From the NCBI GenBank assembly GCA_005239165.1, contig RAPG01000007.1, forward strand, positions 62,001 through 126,000: a stretch of 64,000 nt of DNA, written 5' to 3'. Of the stretch, positions 31,837 through 41,029 are shown one piece after another (the stretch's first letter is position 1; each line of letters opens with the position of its first letter). The notes below the pieces were generated by a model. That model made no database searches, had not been told where the DNA came from, and worked only from the letters and a program-made list of their open reading frames with translations. Origin of the DNA: Allopusillimonas ginsengisoli (GTDB lineage: Bacteria; Pseudomonadota; Gammaproteobacteria; Burkholderiales; Burkholderiaceae_B). The translations under genes and the position numbers were made by a program.

Positions 31837-33360
31837 TTAATATTCCTCCAGCCGGTCTTGGTCGCGCAAGGACGCCACAATGCGTCTCTTGTCGATTTTG
31901 CCCAGCTCATTTTTGATAAAAGAATCCATAACATGGACTTTCTTGGGTGCCCTGACGGACCCCAGTTCCTGCTTGCCAAAACAGATCAAGTCTTCCGGGC
32001 TCAGAGCGCCAGGTTGGTTCAGGACAACGGCCATTTCGACACGCTCTCCCCACACTTCGTCAGGTACACCAAAGACAACACATTCGGTGATGGCCTGATG
32101 TTTCAGGTAGGCATCTTCAACATCAGACGGGTAAACATTGAAACCGCCGCTGATGATGATGTCTTTCGAGCGACCCTTGATGAACAGAAAGCCCCGTTCG
32201 TCGATGTAGCCAATGTCGCCTGTGTGGAACCACCCGTTCTTGATGACGTCTGCAGTTTGTTCGGGCATATTGAGATAGCCTGACATGAGAAGGTCACCTG
32301 AGGCGATAATTTCGCCGGTGGTATTTGGCGCTTCGATGGGCTGTCCGTTATTGTCGGCCACAGCGACGCGGGCCAGAGGGCCGACGCACCCTGCACTGCC
32401 ACGGTTTTCTGGTAGTGAGCCTAATTCGCCTGCCATGCCGGTAATGATGACGGGTGCCTCGGTAAGACCGTACGTAACCCCCAGTACTGGCCCGAAACAA
32501 GCTATCGCCTGTTCGATGAGACGGGCCGGGCAAGGCGCGCCACCATAAAGCAAATTGCGCAAAACCGGAAGATCGGTATGCAATGAAGACTGCACTTCGA
32601 CCAGTCTTTGCAGCAAGGTAGGAGGCACCCATGTCGATGTGATTTGGTGCGTATCTATTATTTGGTGCAGCCGGGCAGCCGTTGCCTTGTTAGCGATGAT
32701 CAAACAGCCTCCCGCACCCAGTACCGGCAGAACAAACGTGCCTGCGCCATGGGTCATGGGTGGTGCGAGCAGAAAGCGTTCATTGCTGTTGAACTCATAC
32801 ACCATCATTAGTGATGCAACCATGGTGTTGATGCAGCGGAACGACTGCAGAACAGCCTTGGGCGCACCTGATGAGCCCCCTGTGAACTTGATGGCAACTA
32901 TTTCTTCCAGCCCGCACTGCGTACGCTCGGGAACCGCTCCTGCATGCTGTCTCAAAACATGAGCGACAGGCAGAGCTCCCGCTGTGTCATTGCAGATTCT
33001 CAGACCGTCATAAGAATGGATGAGAGGTTCGTAGACGCTGTCGTAAAGTATGAGATCGGGGCGGGCGTACGCGTGCTGACGCGCTATGTCTCTCTCTACC
33101 ACAGTCGGGGTGAGCGGCACGAGCACGCCACCGCAGGCATAGGTTGCCAGTATGCCCACCAGCATTTCAATTGAATTGCCTGCCAGCGTGGCGACAATGG
33201 GTCGTTTTTTGCCGGACAGTTGTTGCAGGGCAGCGGCCAGTGAGAGTGCCTGCTCTCTCAACTCGTTGTGACGTAGTGTTTTTCCGGTTTCAGCATCAAT
33301 CACTGCAGTGTTGTCAGGATGCAGTCTGGCGCCTCTAAGGAAGAAGTCAATAGGCTGCAT
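31837..33360 (-). CDS. Acyl-CoA synthetase (class I adenylate-forming)
   Basis: A 507-residue ATP-dependent acid:CoA ligase. The P-loop is FTGGSSGAPKAV, the central A5-type motif is VTYGLTEAP, and the hinge region is GWFHTGDIGYIDERGFLFIKG then RSKDIIISGGFNVYPSD; the C-terminal catalytic lysine lies in NELGKIDKRR. It activates a carboxylic acid to the CoA thioester. It lies one base downstream of the thiolase gene and two bases upstream of the Bug gene. The substrate is not predictable, but import, activation and thiolytic cleavage fit one pathway. Confidence 0.92.
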   Translation of the reverse strand: MQPIDFFLRGARLHPDNTAVIDAETGKTLRHNELREQALSLAAALQQLSGKKRPIVATLAGNSIEMLVGILATYACGGVLVPLTPTVVERDIARQHAYARPDLILYDSVYEPLIHSYDGLRICNDTAGALPVAHVLRQHAGAVPERTQCGLEEIVAIKFTGGSSGAPKAVLQSFRCINTMVASLMMVYEFNSNERFLLAPPMTHGAGTFVLPVLGAGGCLIIANKATAARLHQIIDTHQITSTWVPPTLLQRLVEVQSSLHTDLPVLRNLLYGGAPCPARLIEQAIACFGPVLGVTYGLTEAPVIITGMAGELGSLPENRGSAGCVGPLARVAVADNNGQPIEAPNTTGEIIASGDLLMSGYLNMPEQTADVIKNGWFHTGDIGYIDERGFLFIKGRSKDIIISGGFNVYPSDVEDAYLKHQAITECVVFGVPDEVWGERVEMAVVLNQPGALSPEDLICFGKQELGSVRAPKKVHVMDSFIKNELGKIDKRRIVASLRDQDRLEEY

Positions 33361-33361
33361 G

Positions 33362-34612
33362 TCAGTTTCGCTGGTTGCTAAGTACGGTTACGATGGCTGC
33401 CGCATCTTCGTATTTGAGGAATCCACCGCCGTTCTCGGCCACGGCGGTGCGGGCACTCTTTACCTGCCGGTCGCCGGCTTCATGACGCAGCTGAGTAACC
33501 AGCTCGTGTATCTGAATCAGACCCGTAGCAGCAATAGGGTGCCCTTTGGAAACCAGTCCGCCTGAAACGTTTACGGGCGTGCGGCCGCCCAGGCTTGTGC
33601 CGCCACTTTCCGTGTATGTGCCGCTTTCTCCACGCTCGCAAAGTCCCAGGTTTTCTATCTGCAGCAATTCGGCAAAGCTGGACGCATCATGCACCTCAAC
33701 CACATCGATATCCTGAGGCGTAATGTCTGCCATGGCATAGGCACGTCTGGCGGCTAGATGCACACAATGCTGGTCCATATCTGCGAAGTCGCGATTGACC
33801 GTACTTGCTGCACCGATGCCGGTAATGCGGATAGCGCGCTCAAGGCCCTGAGCGCTCAGGCTGCGGGCGCTTGATAAAACAACGGCCGATGCACCGTCCG
33901 AAATTGGCGCGCACATGGCGCGCGTAAGTGGCCATGCAATCTCTGGGCTACCCAGCACTTCATCAATTGACATATCTATCTGGTATTGGGCCAGAGGGTT
34001 CATGGTCGAATGCGCATGGTTTTTAGCTGCTACAGCAGCTATCTGCCGCTGAGTGGTACCGTAGGTACGCATGTGCTGGCGCGCCATCGCTGCATAGATG
34101 TCCATGAAAAAGCTCTGCGTATTCCATGCTCCTGGGGTGTTCAGGCGGGCGCGTATTTGGGGGTCAGTTTCCAGTTCGCAGAAAAAATCCCAGGTTTGCT
34201 GTAGCTGATGAATGTCGGTTCCCCCAAAGAACGCAGTCATCATCTCGGCTTTCTTTTCGGGGTAGAACATTTTCTCTGTGCCTGCTACCAGCACTGTGTC
34301 GAACATGCCTGACTCAATCGCCATGCAGGCGTTGAACAGACCGGAGCTACTGCTTGCGCACGCATTTTCGATATTAAAAATCGGTATGCCGCTAAAACCC
34401 ATGGCGTTTAATGCGCATTGGCCCCGAATGGAATTCTGTTTTTCCATCTGGCCTTGGCGAACGTTCGAGAACCAGGCCGCTTGTATAGCGTCCAGAGATT
34501 CTCCACTGTCGGCCAGAGCAAGATTTACCGCCTGTTCAGTAAGTTGCTTGACTGACAGATTTGGCTGCCTACCCAAGGGGGTATGGCCGATGCCGGTTAT
34601 GAAGACGTTCAT
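33362..34612 (-). CDS. SCP2/thiolase-like acyltransferase
   Basis: A 416-residue thiolase-fold enzyme starting MNVFITGIGHTPLGRQPNLS. The nucleophilic cysteine is C85 in ENACASSSSGLF. The downstream HDASSFAE and SKGHPIAATGL motifs match the SCP2-thiolase group; the second catalytic cysteine of classical thiolases is replaced (ENGGGF). It would cleave or condense beta-ketoacyl-CoA. It is the first gene of the operon and divergent from an IclR gene, with a long palindrome between. Confidence 0.9.
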   Translation of the reverse strand: MNVFITGIGHTPLGRQPNLSVKQLTEQAVNLALADSGESLDAIQAAWFSNVRQGQMEKQNSIRGQCALNAMGFSGIPIFNIENACASSSSGLFNACMAIESGMFDTVLVAGTEKMFYPEKKAEMMTAFFGGTDIHQLQQTWDFFCELETDPQIRARLNTPGAWNTQSFFMDIYAAMARQHMRTYGTTQRQIAAVAAKNHAHSTMNPLAQYQIDMSIDEVLGSPEIAWPLTRAMCAPISDGASAVVLSSARSLSAQGLERAIRITGIGAASTVNRDFADMDQHCVHLAARRAYAMADITPQDIDVVEVHDASSFAELLQIENLGLCERGESGTYTESGGTSLGGRTPVNVSGGLVSKGHPIAATGLIQIHELVTQLRHEAGDRQVKSARTAVAENGGGFLKYEDAAAIVTVLSNQRN

Positions 34613-34701
34613 GATGTTGTTCCGAGCCGTAATGTGTATGGGCTTATTCTGCTCATGAGGCGTATTAGGGACAACCCCGGCTTACCCGCTCAAATCAGTG
34701 T

Positions 34702-34724
34702 AAAGTTTCAACATATGAAACTTT
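34702..34724. promoter_or_regulatory. Probable IclR-type operator
   Basis: AAAGTTTCA-ACATA-TGAAACTTT, a perfect inverted repeat with nine-base arms and a five-base centre. It lies in the 138-base gap between the thiolase operon (minus) and the IclR gene (plus), 27 bases before the IclR ATG. Placement suits a repressor controlling both directions. Confidence 0.65.
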
Positions 34725-34750
34725 CATAGTATGACCTGCGAGCATAATTT

Positions 34751-35497
34751 ATGAATCACTACACCAGCATTCAGAAAGCCCTCAAGGTGTTGAAGTTGGT
34801 TGAGCAACATCATGAAGAGGGTTTGCGCCTGGTCGATGTCTGCAGACTGCTCGACCTTGGCAAGCCCACGGCATTGCGTTTTCTCGGCCAACTTGAAGAG
34901 GCCGGGCTGTTGAGCCGGAACTCACGCAGTAAAAAGTATTATCTGGGCGATTACTGCAAGCGGCTGGGTGAGTCGCTGTCGGTGCAAACTTCGGCGTCAA
35001 CGCGCTATCGGCCTTTGCTGCGCCGCATATCTGCCCGTACTGGAGACGCGTCGTTTCTCGTTATCTTGCAGGACCTCGACACCTTGTGCGTCGCGCGGGA
35101 AGTGGGCTCGTATCCGATACAGGCGCTGGCAATTCCTGAGGGCAACCGTCAGCCCATAGGTGTGGGGGCGGGTGGTCTGGCTATGCTGTCTACCTTTGAT
35201 GAGGCAACAACCGAACACTATTTACATGCCAACAACGCTCGTTTTCTCAACTACAGAACGCTGCGTCTTGAAGAGCTGAGGTTGCGTATTGCCAAGGCAC
35301 GCAAACAGGGTTATGCCGTCATAGGCAGCCACGCAGTCAGTCAGGTGACCGGCGTCGGCGTAACGCTGATCGCCAAAGAGGGTGGGGTAGTGGGCGGTAT
35401 CAGTGTTGCCGCGCTTGACAACCGCATGACGCAGAAACGGCAGGTGGATGTTGCCAAAGTTATTCGTGAAGAGATGATGATGTTTCTGGATAAATAG
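34751..35497 (+). CDS. IclR-family transcriptional regulator
   Basis: A 248-residue regulator: winged helix at about 5-65 (ALKVLKLVEQHHEEGLRLVD, LLDLGKPTALRFLGQLEEAGLL) and an IclR effector domain from about 80 (YRPLLRRISARTGDASFLVIL ... VTGVGVTLIAKEGGVVGGISVAA). Divergent from the thiolase/acyl-CoA synthetase/Bug operon, which it very probably controls through the palindrome between them. The inducer is likely the acid or CoA ester of that pathway. Confidence 0.9.
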   Translation: MNHYTSIQKALKVLKLVEQHHEEGLRLVDVCRLLDLGKPTALRFLGQLEEAGLLSRNSRSKKYYLGDYCKRLGESLSVQTSASTRYRPLLRRISARTGDASFLVILQDLDTLCVAREVGSYPIQALAIPEGNRQPIGVGAGGLAMLSTFDEATTEHYLHANNARFLNYRTLRLEELRLRIAKARKQGYAVIGSHAVSQVTGVGVTLIAKEGGVVGGISVAALDNRMTQKRQVDVAKVIREEMMMFLDK

Positions 35498-35638
35498 TGG
35501 ATGTCGTATAGATGCGTGCTTGCTGCAAGAAGGCGGCGCAATCGGGCAGAGGAAGACGAACGGCGAACAGAGTAAGGCTGTATTGCGTCGAGAGGCAGAC
35601 AGACCGTTCTGGTGTGTCTGGAAAACTCCTCCCCACCC

Positions 35639-36112
35639 CTAGTAATGATCCAGCGGCATGGCCGTCGTGTATTTGATTTCTTCCATGCAGAAGCTGGAGC
35701 TGACATCGTAAAGATCAACAGTACTGATCAGTTTTTTATAAACCCTGTCAAAACCAGCGATGTCGGGCACAACCACTTTCAATAAATAATCTGTTTCACC
35801 GGCAAGCCTGTAAAACTCCACCACTTCGGGAAATGCCGAAACACCCTGGGCAAACTCATCGAGCCATTGAGGCTCGTGGCGGTTGGTGCGGATGGAAACA
35901 AAAACTGTTATTCCGGCATCAATTTTGTGCCGGTCCAGCAGGCATACTTGCCGCTTAATAACCCCTGCCTGCTGCAAACGCTGAATGCGCTTCCAGCAGG
36001 CAGTGGTGGATAAATGCACCTGATTGGCGATCTCGGCAATAGGCTGAGTGGCGTCTTGTTGCAAGATAGCCAGAATTGCACGGTCTTTAGTATCGAGAGG
36101 TTTTTCTGTCAT
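35639..36112 (-). CDS. Lrp/AsnC family transcriptional regulator
   Basis: A 157-residue protein: an N-terminal helix-turn-helix (LDTKDRAILAILQQDATQPI ... LSTTACWKRIQRLQQAGVI) and a C-terminal RAM ligand-binding domain (VVEFYRLAGETDYLLKVVVPD). Length is standard for Lrp relatives, which respond to amino acids. It is 112 bases downstream of the Cache-like gene on the same strand and convergent with the IclR gene. Target genes are unclear. Confidence 0.93.
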   Translation of the reverse strand: MTEKPLDTKDRAILAILQQDATQPIAEIANQVHLSTTACWKRIQRLQQAGVIKRQVCLLDRHKIDAGITVFVSIRTNRHEPQWLDEFAQGVSAFPEVVEFYRLAGETDYLLKVVVPDIAGFDRVYKKLISTVDLYDVSSSFCMEEIKYTTAMPLDHY

Positions 36113-36224
36113 TTCCTGGCCCGGGTTTGTAGATCAGTCAAGAACAGTTGCAGTAAAGGCTGTTTTTGAGAATCTATTTCGCTAATTGTGCCCGATTCAG
36201 GAATTATCTCAAGCTTAATTGCCG

Positions 36225-37007
36225 CTATGGTAAATGACAGTCGCCTGTTGAAAGGAATTGACCGGTGGCTATGTGGGGCTGCTGTGATGACCGGGTATGT
36301 GGCAACACCACCATACGCAGAGCCCGGCTGTTATCGCTGACAATCTGCCCATTCGCATTGTCTTTCCACAACGATCCGGGTCGCAACTGTGGGCAGGTAG
36401 AAGTAACCACTCGTCCTTCGCCGTTCACAATCAATGCAGGCTGCTCAATGGCGACCAGCGCGGGCAAAATGAGGTGATCCAGCTTTGAAACGAGCAAATC
36501 AACTGCGGCGACGCCCGCAAAGTTCTTGTCGATGAGTACGGGGTGGGCAGCGGTGATCGTATAAGCGCCATTGCAAATATAGTCTACATACGGCCCTTCC
36601 ATGAAAGGTTTATGGCGGCGTGCGGGCTGGCCGAACCAGTCGAATGCCCTGAAGTCGAGCCGCTGTCGCAGTTCCTGGTTTTGCTCCAGCTGCGCTTTGC
36701 GTATGTTTTGCCCTTCCTGAAACCACCACTCTAGCGTCCAGTAGCCTTCTTCAACAGAAGTGGGCGGCGCGTAGCTGGCAAACCCGGCGCCATTGCACCA
36801 CGGGTTGCGCTGCAGTGTGGCGTGAATGGGCACAATCAAAGCCTGGCGATGCTGGCAACTGAGTCGTAAGCCGCAGGCTTGCCCGATTATCTGATCTGAA
36901 AGAATTTCTTCGGTGACACGTGCCAGATTCTCTGCAGCACTCTGGGCATCAGATATAAGACGGTCAAGCATGTGCACGGCTCGACTGATTTGCATAAATG
37001 TGTTCAT
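36225..37007 (-). CDS. Soluble Cache/PDC-sensor domain protein
   Basis: A 260-residue protein that looks like an isolated double-Cache (PDC) ligand-binding domain: NPWCNGAGFASYAPP, TLEWWFQEGQ, GPYVDYICNGAYTITAAHPV and FAGVAAVDLLVSKLDHLILP follow the Cache pattern. It has no signal peptide and no membrane helix, and no attached kinase, cyclase or chemoreceptor module, so it should be cytosolic. It lies 32 bases after a GntR gene in an ABC transporter/dehydrogenase operon. It may bind the transported compound and work with the GntR protein. Confidence 0.72.
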   Translation of the reverse strand: MNTFMQISRAVHMLDRLISDAQSAAENLARVTEEILSDQIIGQACGLRLSCQHRQALIVPIHATLQRNPWCNGAGFASYAPPTSVEEGYWTLEWWFQEGQNIRKAQLEQNQELRQRLDFRAFDWFGQPARRHKPFMEGPYVDYICNGAYTITAAHPVLIDKNFAGVAAVDLLVSKLDHLILPALVAIEQPALIVNGEGRVVTSTCPQLRPGSLWKDNANGQIVSDNSRALRMVVLPHTRSSQQPHIATGQFLSTGDCHLP

Positions 37008-37039
37008 CGGCCGTCCCCTTGCTGGTGAATATCGTCGGC

Positions 37040-37783
37040 TTATGAATGCGCAGCAGGTGATTCTGTATCCATTCGAAATCTCAGCGCGAGCAATCTTTCG
37101 GTAAGACTGGCCAGCATCGCCCGTGCGTGCGTACAGGCACCCGACTCATTGGATTCTTCCAGCGCCGTCTGGATGGCACGGTAGGCATGCACGACTTTTG
37201 TATGGACTGCAGAGTCAGCGTACAGAGCCATAACCAGCGGTGCCCATTCTGCCTGAATGGTGAGCTCCTGATTTGCCAGCCGGGGCGACTGTGCCGTTGT
37301 TGTCAGGACGAGCAGGCAGCGCATATCGAGTTGAGTGCGTGCTTCAGCGTGCGTCATGGATTCAAACTGGTCAATCAGTGCCGCCAGTTTTTTCTGGTCG
37401 GTGGGTGTGGCCCGCTGTGTCGCCAGGCCAGCGCTGTGGCTGATGATGGCACAGTGATACTCGCCCAGATCAGCCAGATCACCAGTGCTGATTTGACGTA
37501 AAGGGTGGTGCTCCAGCCAGGCGCTGACAGGCACCGGGCACACGAAGCTGCCGCCATTGCGCCCACGCCGGGTGTCTATGAGCTGGCGGGAACGCAAGGT
37601 ATTGAGCGCATCGCGTATGGTTACTGGCGATACACCCATCAGGCGCGACAGCTCGCTTTCGTTTGGTAATTGCTCGTTGGGGTGGAGCAACCCCGCAACA
37701 ATTGCATTGTTCAGGCGCTCCACCACCTGCTCTGACCGACTGGCCTGCGCTATGGGAGAGTAGACAACGGCGTGGGCAGTCAT
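37040..37783 (-). CDS. GntR/FadR-family transcriptional regulator
   Basis: A 247-residue regulator with a GntR winged helix at about 14-75 (EQVVERLNNAIVAGLLHPNE, RLMGVSPVTIRDALNTLRSR, GRNGGSFV) and an all-helical FCD effector domain from about 95. The frame extends to 37954, but ATG 37783 (MTAHAVVYSPIAQASRSEQV) fits the family. It lies between the NTF2-like gene (58 bases) and the Cache gene (32 bases), presumably controlling the ABC/dehydrogenase operon. The FCD domain usually binds a carboxylate with a metal. Confidence 0.85.
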   Translation of the reverse strand: MTAHAVVYSPIAQASRSEQVVERLNNAIVAGLLHPNEQLPNESELSRLMGVSPVTIRDALNTLRSRQLIDTRRGRNGGSFVCPVPVSAWLEHHPLRQISTGDLADLGEYHCAIISHSAGLATQRATPTDQKKLAALIDQFESMTHAEARTQLDMRCLLVLTTTAQSPRLANQELTIQAEWAPLVMALYADSAVHTKVVHAYRAIQTALEESNESGACTHARAMLASLTERLLALRFRMDTESPAAHS

Positions 37784-37841
37784 AGGCAGGTTATTTGAAT
37801 GATGGCGGCTGGCGGCCGCTTTCGCACCGTATGGTTGTGCA

Positions 37842-38615
37842 TTAAAAGATACCGTGATCGTGCAGGGCCGCGTTGTCTTCTGGCACCGGTGTGATGGCAT
37901 CCCAAAGTTCAGCGATTTTGCCGTTCTCGACACGCCAGAGCTCGAAGTAAGCATGGCGCTGGCCTGAGATGCTTCCCTCAGAATGAGTCAGAACAAACTG
38001 ACCTTCTGCAACGGTTCGATGCAGGCGATTGTAATGCAGGCCCTGGCCGGTGCTGCGCAACTGATCGAGGAAGGCAATGACGGCGTCGGTTCCGTCTGCA
38101 ATATCGGGGCTGTGCTGAATTAAACGCCCGTCAGCCGTATACGCCCTGAATGCTTCATAGTCGCCCTGTATCAGGCAACGATTGAAGAACTCTACGACAA
38201 GTGCCCGGTTTTGTTCTGCATCATGACCAATACCGGGATCGACAGGGCCGTCAAGCTGCGTACGGCCACTGGCGTTAGGCGCCGCCTGGGGCACAAGCCC
38301 GTCCCAGTGTTCAACGATTAGCTTGTCCTGGACTCGATACAGATCGAAGCCCACCAGAGGCTGGGTGTCGAGACCAGTAAATCGACCGTGAATGGCAACG
38401 AGGTCTGCGTCAACAAGCACACGGTAAGGATCATGCAGCATACTGGGGTGTGCTTCGACCAGTTCACGCAGGCCTTTGAGACCATTGGTGACCAGGGGTG
38501 AGTGTTCAATAAACGCTGGTGAAAAAAAGCGCTCCAGCGCGGTAATGTCATGCAGGGTGAACAGTTCGTGGTGGGCGCGAGTTACCAGTTCGCGCAGATG
38601 GTGGGTCTGGCTCAT
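37842..38615 (-). CDS. Tandem NTF2/SnoaL-like protein
   Basis: A 257-residue protein made of two SnoaL/NTF2-like modules. The first (about 1-112) has ALERFFSPAFIEHSPLVTNG and QDKLIVEHWDGL; the second (about 125-250) has FFNRCLIQGDYEAFRAYTAD and NGKIAELWDAITPVP. Single-module relatives act as cyclases, hydrolases or isomerases on small carbonyl compounds. It is 15 bases downstream of the aldehyde dehydrogenase gene, so both probably act on the same substrate. Confidence 0.82.
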   Translation of the reverse strand: MSQTHHLRELVTRAHHELFTLHDITALERFFSPAFIEHSPLVTNGLKGLRELVEAHPSMLHDPYRVLVDADLVAIHGRFTGLDTQPLVGFDLYRVQDKLIVEHWDGLVPQAAPNASGRTQLDGPVDPGIGHDAEQNRALVVEFFNRCLIQGDYEAFRAYTADGRLIQHSPDIADGTDAVIAFLDQLRSTGQGLHYNRLHRTVAEGQFVLTHSEGSISGQRHAYFELWRVENGKIAELWDAITPVPEDNAALHDHGIF

Positions 38616-38630
38616 GCATGTCTCCTGAAT

Positions 38631-40061
38631 TCAGTCATTGGCGCTCATCACGTGTTTGATACGTGTGTATTCCTCGAAGCCGTATGCGGAGAGATCTTTG
38701 CCGTAGCCCGAGTGTTTGAAGCCGCCGTGAGGCGCTTCTGCAACCAGAGGAATATGCGTGTTAATCCAGACCGTGCCAAAATCAAGCTGACCAGACATAC
38801 GTTGTGCACGTGCGTGATCGCGGGTCCAGACGCTGGAGGCCAGGCCATACTCGACCCCGTTTGCCTTGTCGATGGCGTCTTGCTCATTGCTGAATTTTTG
38901 TATGGTTATGACAGGGCCGAAGATTTCGGTCTGGATTGCTTCGTCGTCCTGGTGCAGACCGGTGATGACAGTGGGTTCGAAATAATAGCCAGGTCTGTCG
39001 GCCTGCCGGCCGCCTGTCTCGATGCGGGCGTGGGCGGGCAGGCGTTCAATAAAGCCCTTTACACGCTCAAGCTGGCTGGCGTTATTTAAGGGGCCATATA
39101 AGGCGTTCTGATCGTCTGGTTCACCGAAACGCGTGGCGCGTGCAGCATCGACCAGCTTCGCCGTAAAGGTGTCGTAGACGGATTCAGCAACCAGAACACG
39201 GGCAGCGGCCGTGCAGTCCTGGCCCGCATTGAAGTAGCCTGCCGTGGCGATGGTCTGCACGGCTTTGTCGAGATCGGCATCTTCAAACACGACCACAGGA
39301 GCCTTGCCTCCCAGTTCAAGGTGGGCTCTGGCAAGGTTTGCGGCTGCGGAGGCGGCAACCTGCAGCCCCGCACGTACCGAGCCGGTAATCGATACCAGCG
39401 CTGGTACGCGATGTGACACGACCCTGGCACCAGCGGCTGCGTTACCCAGCACCACATTGAATGCGCCCTTCGGGAAAAACGGTGCCGCCAGCTCGGCCAG
39501 CAGCAGTGTGCTCTCGGGGGTAGTGTCACTGGGTTTGAGCACGATGGTGTCACCTGCAGCCAGTGCCGGAGCGATCTTCCACACCGCCATCATCAGAGGG
39601 TAGTTCCATGGTGTGACCTGACCTACTACACCCAGCGGTTCGCGACGGATGCTGGAGGTATGGCCTTGCATGTACTCGGCAGTGGCTTTGCCTTCGAGAA
39701 AACGGGCGGCACCAGCGAAGAAGCGGATCTGGTCGGCTGAAGTGCTGACCTCTTCAGAGGCGATGAGGTGTTTGAGCTGGCCTGTGTTGCGGCTTTGCGC
39801 TTCGATCAGCCGGCTGCTGTTTTCTTCGACAGCATCGGCGAGCTGCAGCAGCGCTTTTTGCCGGGTGGAGGGCGTGCTCCGTCCCCAAACCTTGAATGCG
39901 TCTTTTGCAGCAGCATAAGCCTGGTCGACTACGGCATCCGTGGCATTGGGTGAGCGTGCATAGACCTCGCCGGTAACTGGGCTGATCAGGTCAAAGAAAT
40001 CAGAATCACTGGATTCCACATAGCTGCCAGCGATAAAGTGCCTGAGGGTTGTGGGTGTCAT
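38631..40061 (-). CDS. Aldehyde dehydrogenase (aminobutyraldehyde dehydrogenase-like)
   Basis: A 476-residue NAD(P)-dependent aldehyde dehydrogenase. Catalytic residues are visible: N154 (TPWNYPLMMAVWK), general base E249 (HLELGGKAPVVVF) and nucleophile C283 (NAGQDCTAAARV). The C-terminal GFKHSGYGKDLSAYGFEEYT motif matches gamma-aminobutyraldehyde dehydrogenases (PatD type), so an amino- or hydroxy-aldehyde is a reasonable substrate. It follows the ABC permease genes after 117 bases and precedes the NTF2-like gene. Confidence 0.92.
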   Translation of the reverse strand: MTPTTLRHFIAGSYVESSDSDFFDLISPVTGEVYARSPNATDAVVDQAYAAAKDAFKVWGRSTPSTRQKALLQLADAVEENSSRLIEAQSRNTGQLKHLIASEEVSTSADQIRFFAGAARFLEGKATAEYMQGHTSSIRREPLGVVGQVTPWNYPLMMAVWKIAPALAAGDTIVLKPSDTTPESTLLLAELAAPFFPKGAFNVVLGNAAAGARVVSHRVPALVSITGSVRAGLQVAASAAANLARAHLELGGKAPVVVFEDADLDKAVQTIATAGYFNAGQDCTAAARVLVAESVYDTFTAKLVDAARATRFGEPDDQNALYGPLNNASQLERVKGFIERLPAHARIETGGRQADRPGYYFEPTVITGLHQDDEAIQTEIFGPVITIQKFSNEQDAIDKANGVEYGLASSVWTRDHARAQRMSGQLDFGTVWINTHIPLVAEAPHGGFKHSGYGKDLSAYGFEEYTRIKHVMSAND

Positions 40062-40178
40062 GTGTGGTCTCCTTGAAGGATCAGAGGCTTTCGTTACATA
40101 TATCCTATGAGTTAATAGGTTTACTGCGAATTCTGGTTTTCCCTAGGGTGCAGTATTGATGCCCGCATCGGAAAACCA

Positions 40179-41027
40179 TCAATCGCGCGCCACGGCCGTC
40201 AGCCCGGCAACCAGATGATCAATAAAGAAGGTGTACAGCACCGCAATCGGGATACTGGCGATCAGCGCCCCTGCCAGTAGCGGGCCCCAGTGGTACACAT
40301 CGCCGCGTATAAGCTCTGTCGGCACAGCAATGCTTATGGTCTTGCTGGCAGAGTGGGTGACAAAGGCCAGCGCATAGATGAATTCGCTGGTTGATAGCGT
40401 AAAGGCAAACACCACCACGGTCATCAGCCCGGGCAAGGCCAGAGGCAGCACGACATGAATAAAAGCACCAAAGCGGCCCTGTCCGTCAATCATGGCCTGC
40501 TCTTCAATGTCTTTGGGTATGCCCTTGAAAAACCCCATCAACAGCCATGTGCAGAACGGCACGGTAAATGTTGGATAAGCCACAACAAGCGCCCACAGTG
40601 AATTTTGCAGGCCAAGGCTTGCAATAACTTTGGAAAAAGGAATAAACAGCAAGGTGGGGGGTACCAGGTAACTCAGAAAAATGCCTATGCCCAGGGTCTC
40701 TCCCCAGCTGCCGGCAATGCGCGCCAGCCCATAGGCAGCGGGTACAGACAGCGCCAGCGTGATGACGACCACCGCCAGCCCCACTAATGCCGTATTCAGA
40801 AGCCATTGTATAAACAGAGTCTGTTCAAAAAGCAGTTTGATGTTGTCCAGTGTGGGTGGGCCAGAAAACCAGAAGGGATTTATTTCCGGTGAAAATATGG
40901 CACTCTGGGTTTTGAAGCTGGTAATCAGCATGATGTAAAACGGCAGGGCTGAAAACACCACAAACAGGGCGGTGGCCAGATATAGCCCAATCCGACGGCT
41001 GGCTTGTGCGGCGGCTTTGGCTGGCAT
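40179..41027 (-). CDS. CUT1-type ABC transporter permease (MalG-like)
   Basis: A 282-residue inner-membrane permease with six helices, MalG type. The coupling loop reads FKGIPKDIEEQAMIDGQGRFG. The N-terminus (IGLYLATALFVVFSALPFYI) and the LITSFKTQ segment are usual for the second permease of sugar/polyol importers. It follows the other permease gene after two bases. Confidence 0.92.
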   Translation of the reverse strand: MPAKAAAQASRRIGLYLATALFVVFSALPFYIMLITSFKTQSAIFSPEINPFWFSGPPTLDNIKLLFEQTLFIQWLLNTALVGLAVVVITLALSVPAAYGLARIAGSWGETLGIGIFLSYLVPPTLLFIPFSKVIASLGLQNSLWALVVAYPTFTVPFCTWLLMGFFKGIPKDIEEQAMIDGQGRFGAFIHVVLPLALPGLMTVVVFAFTLSTSEFIYALAFVTHSASKTISIAVPTELIRGDVYHWGPLLAGALIASIPIAVLYTFFIDHLVAGLTAVARD

Positions 41028-41029
41028 GA

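Noticed and set aside
30869..34612. Complete tripartite tricarboxylate transporter
   Set aside because: Only the receptor is present; no TctA or TctB membrane gene occurs here or at the other two Bug loci.
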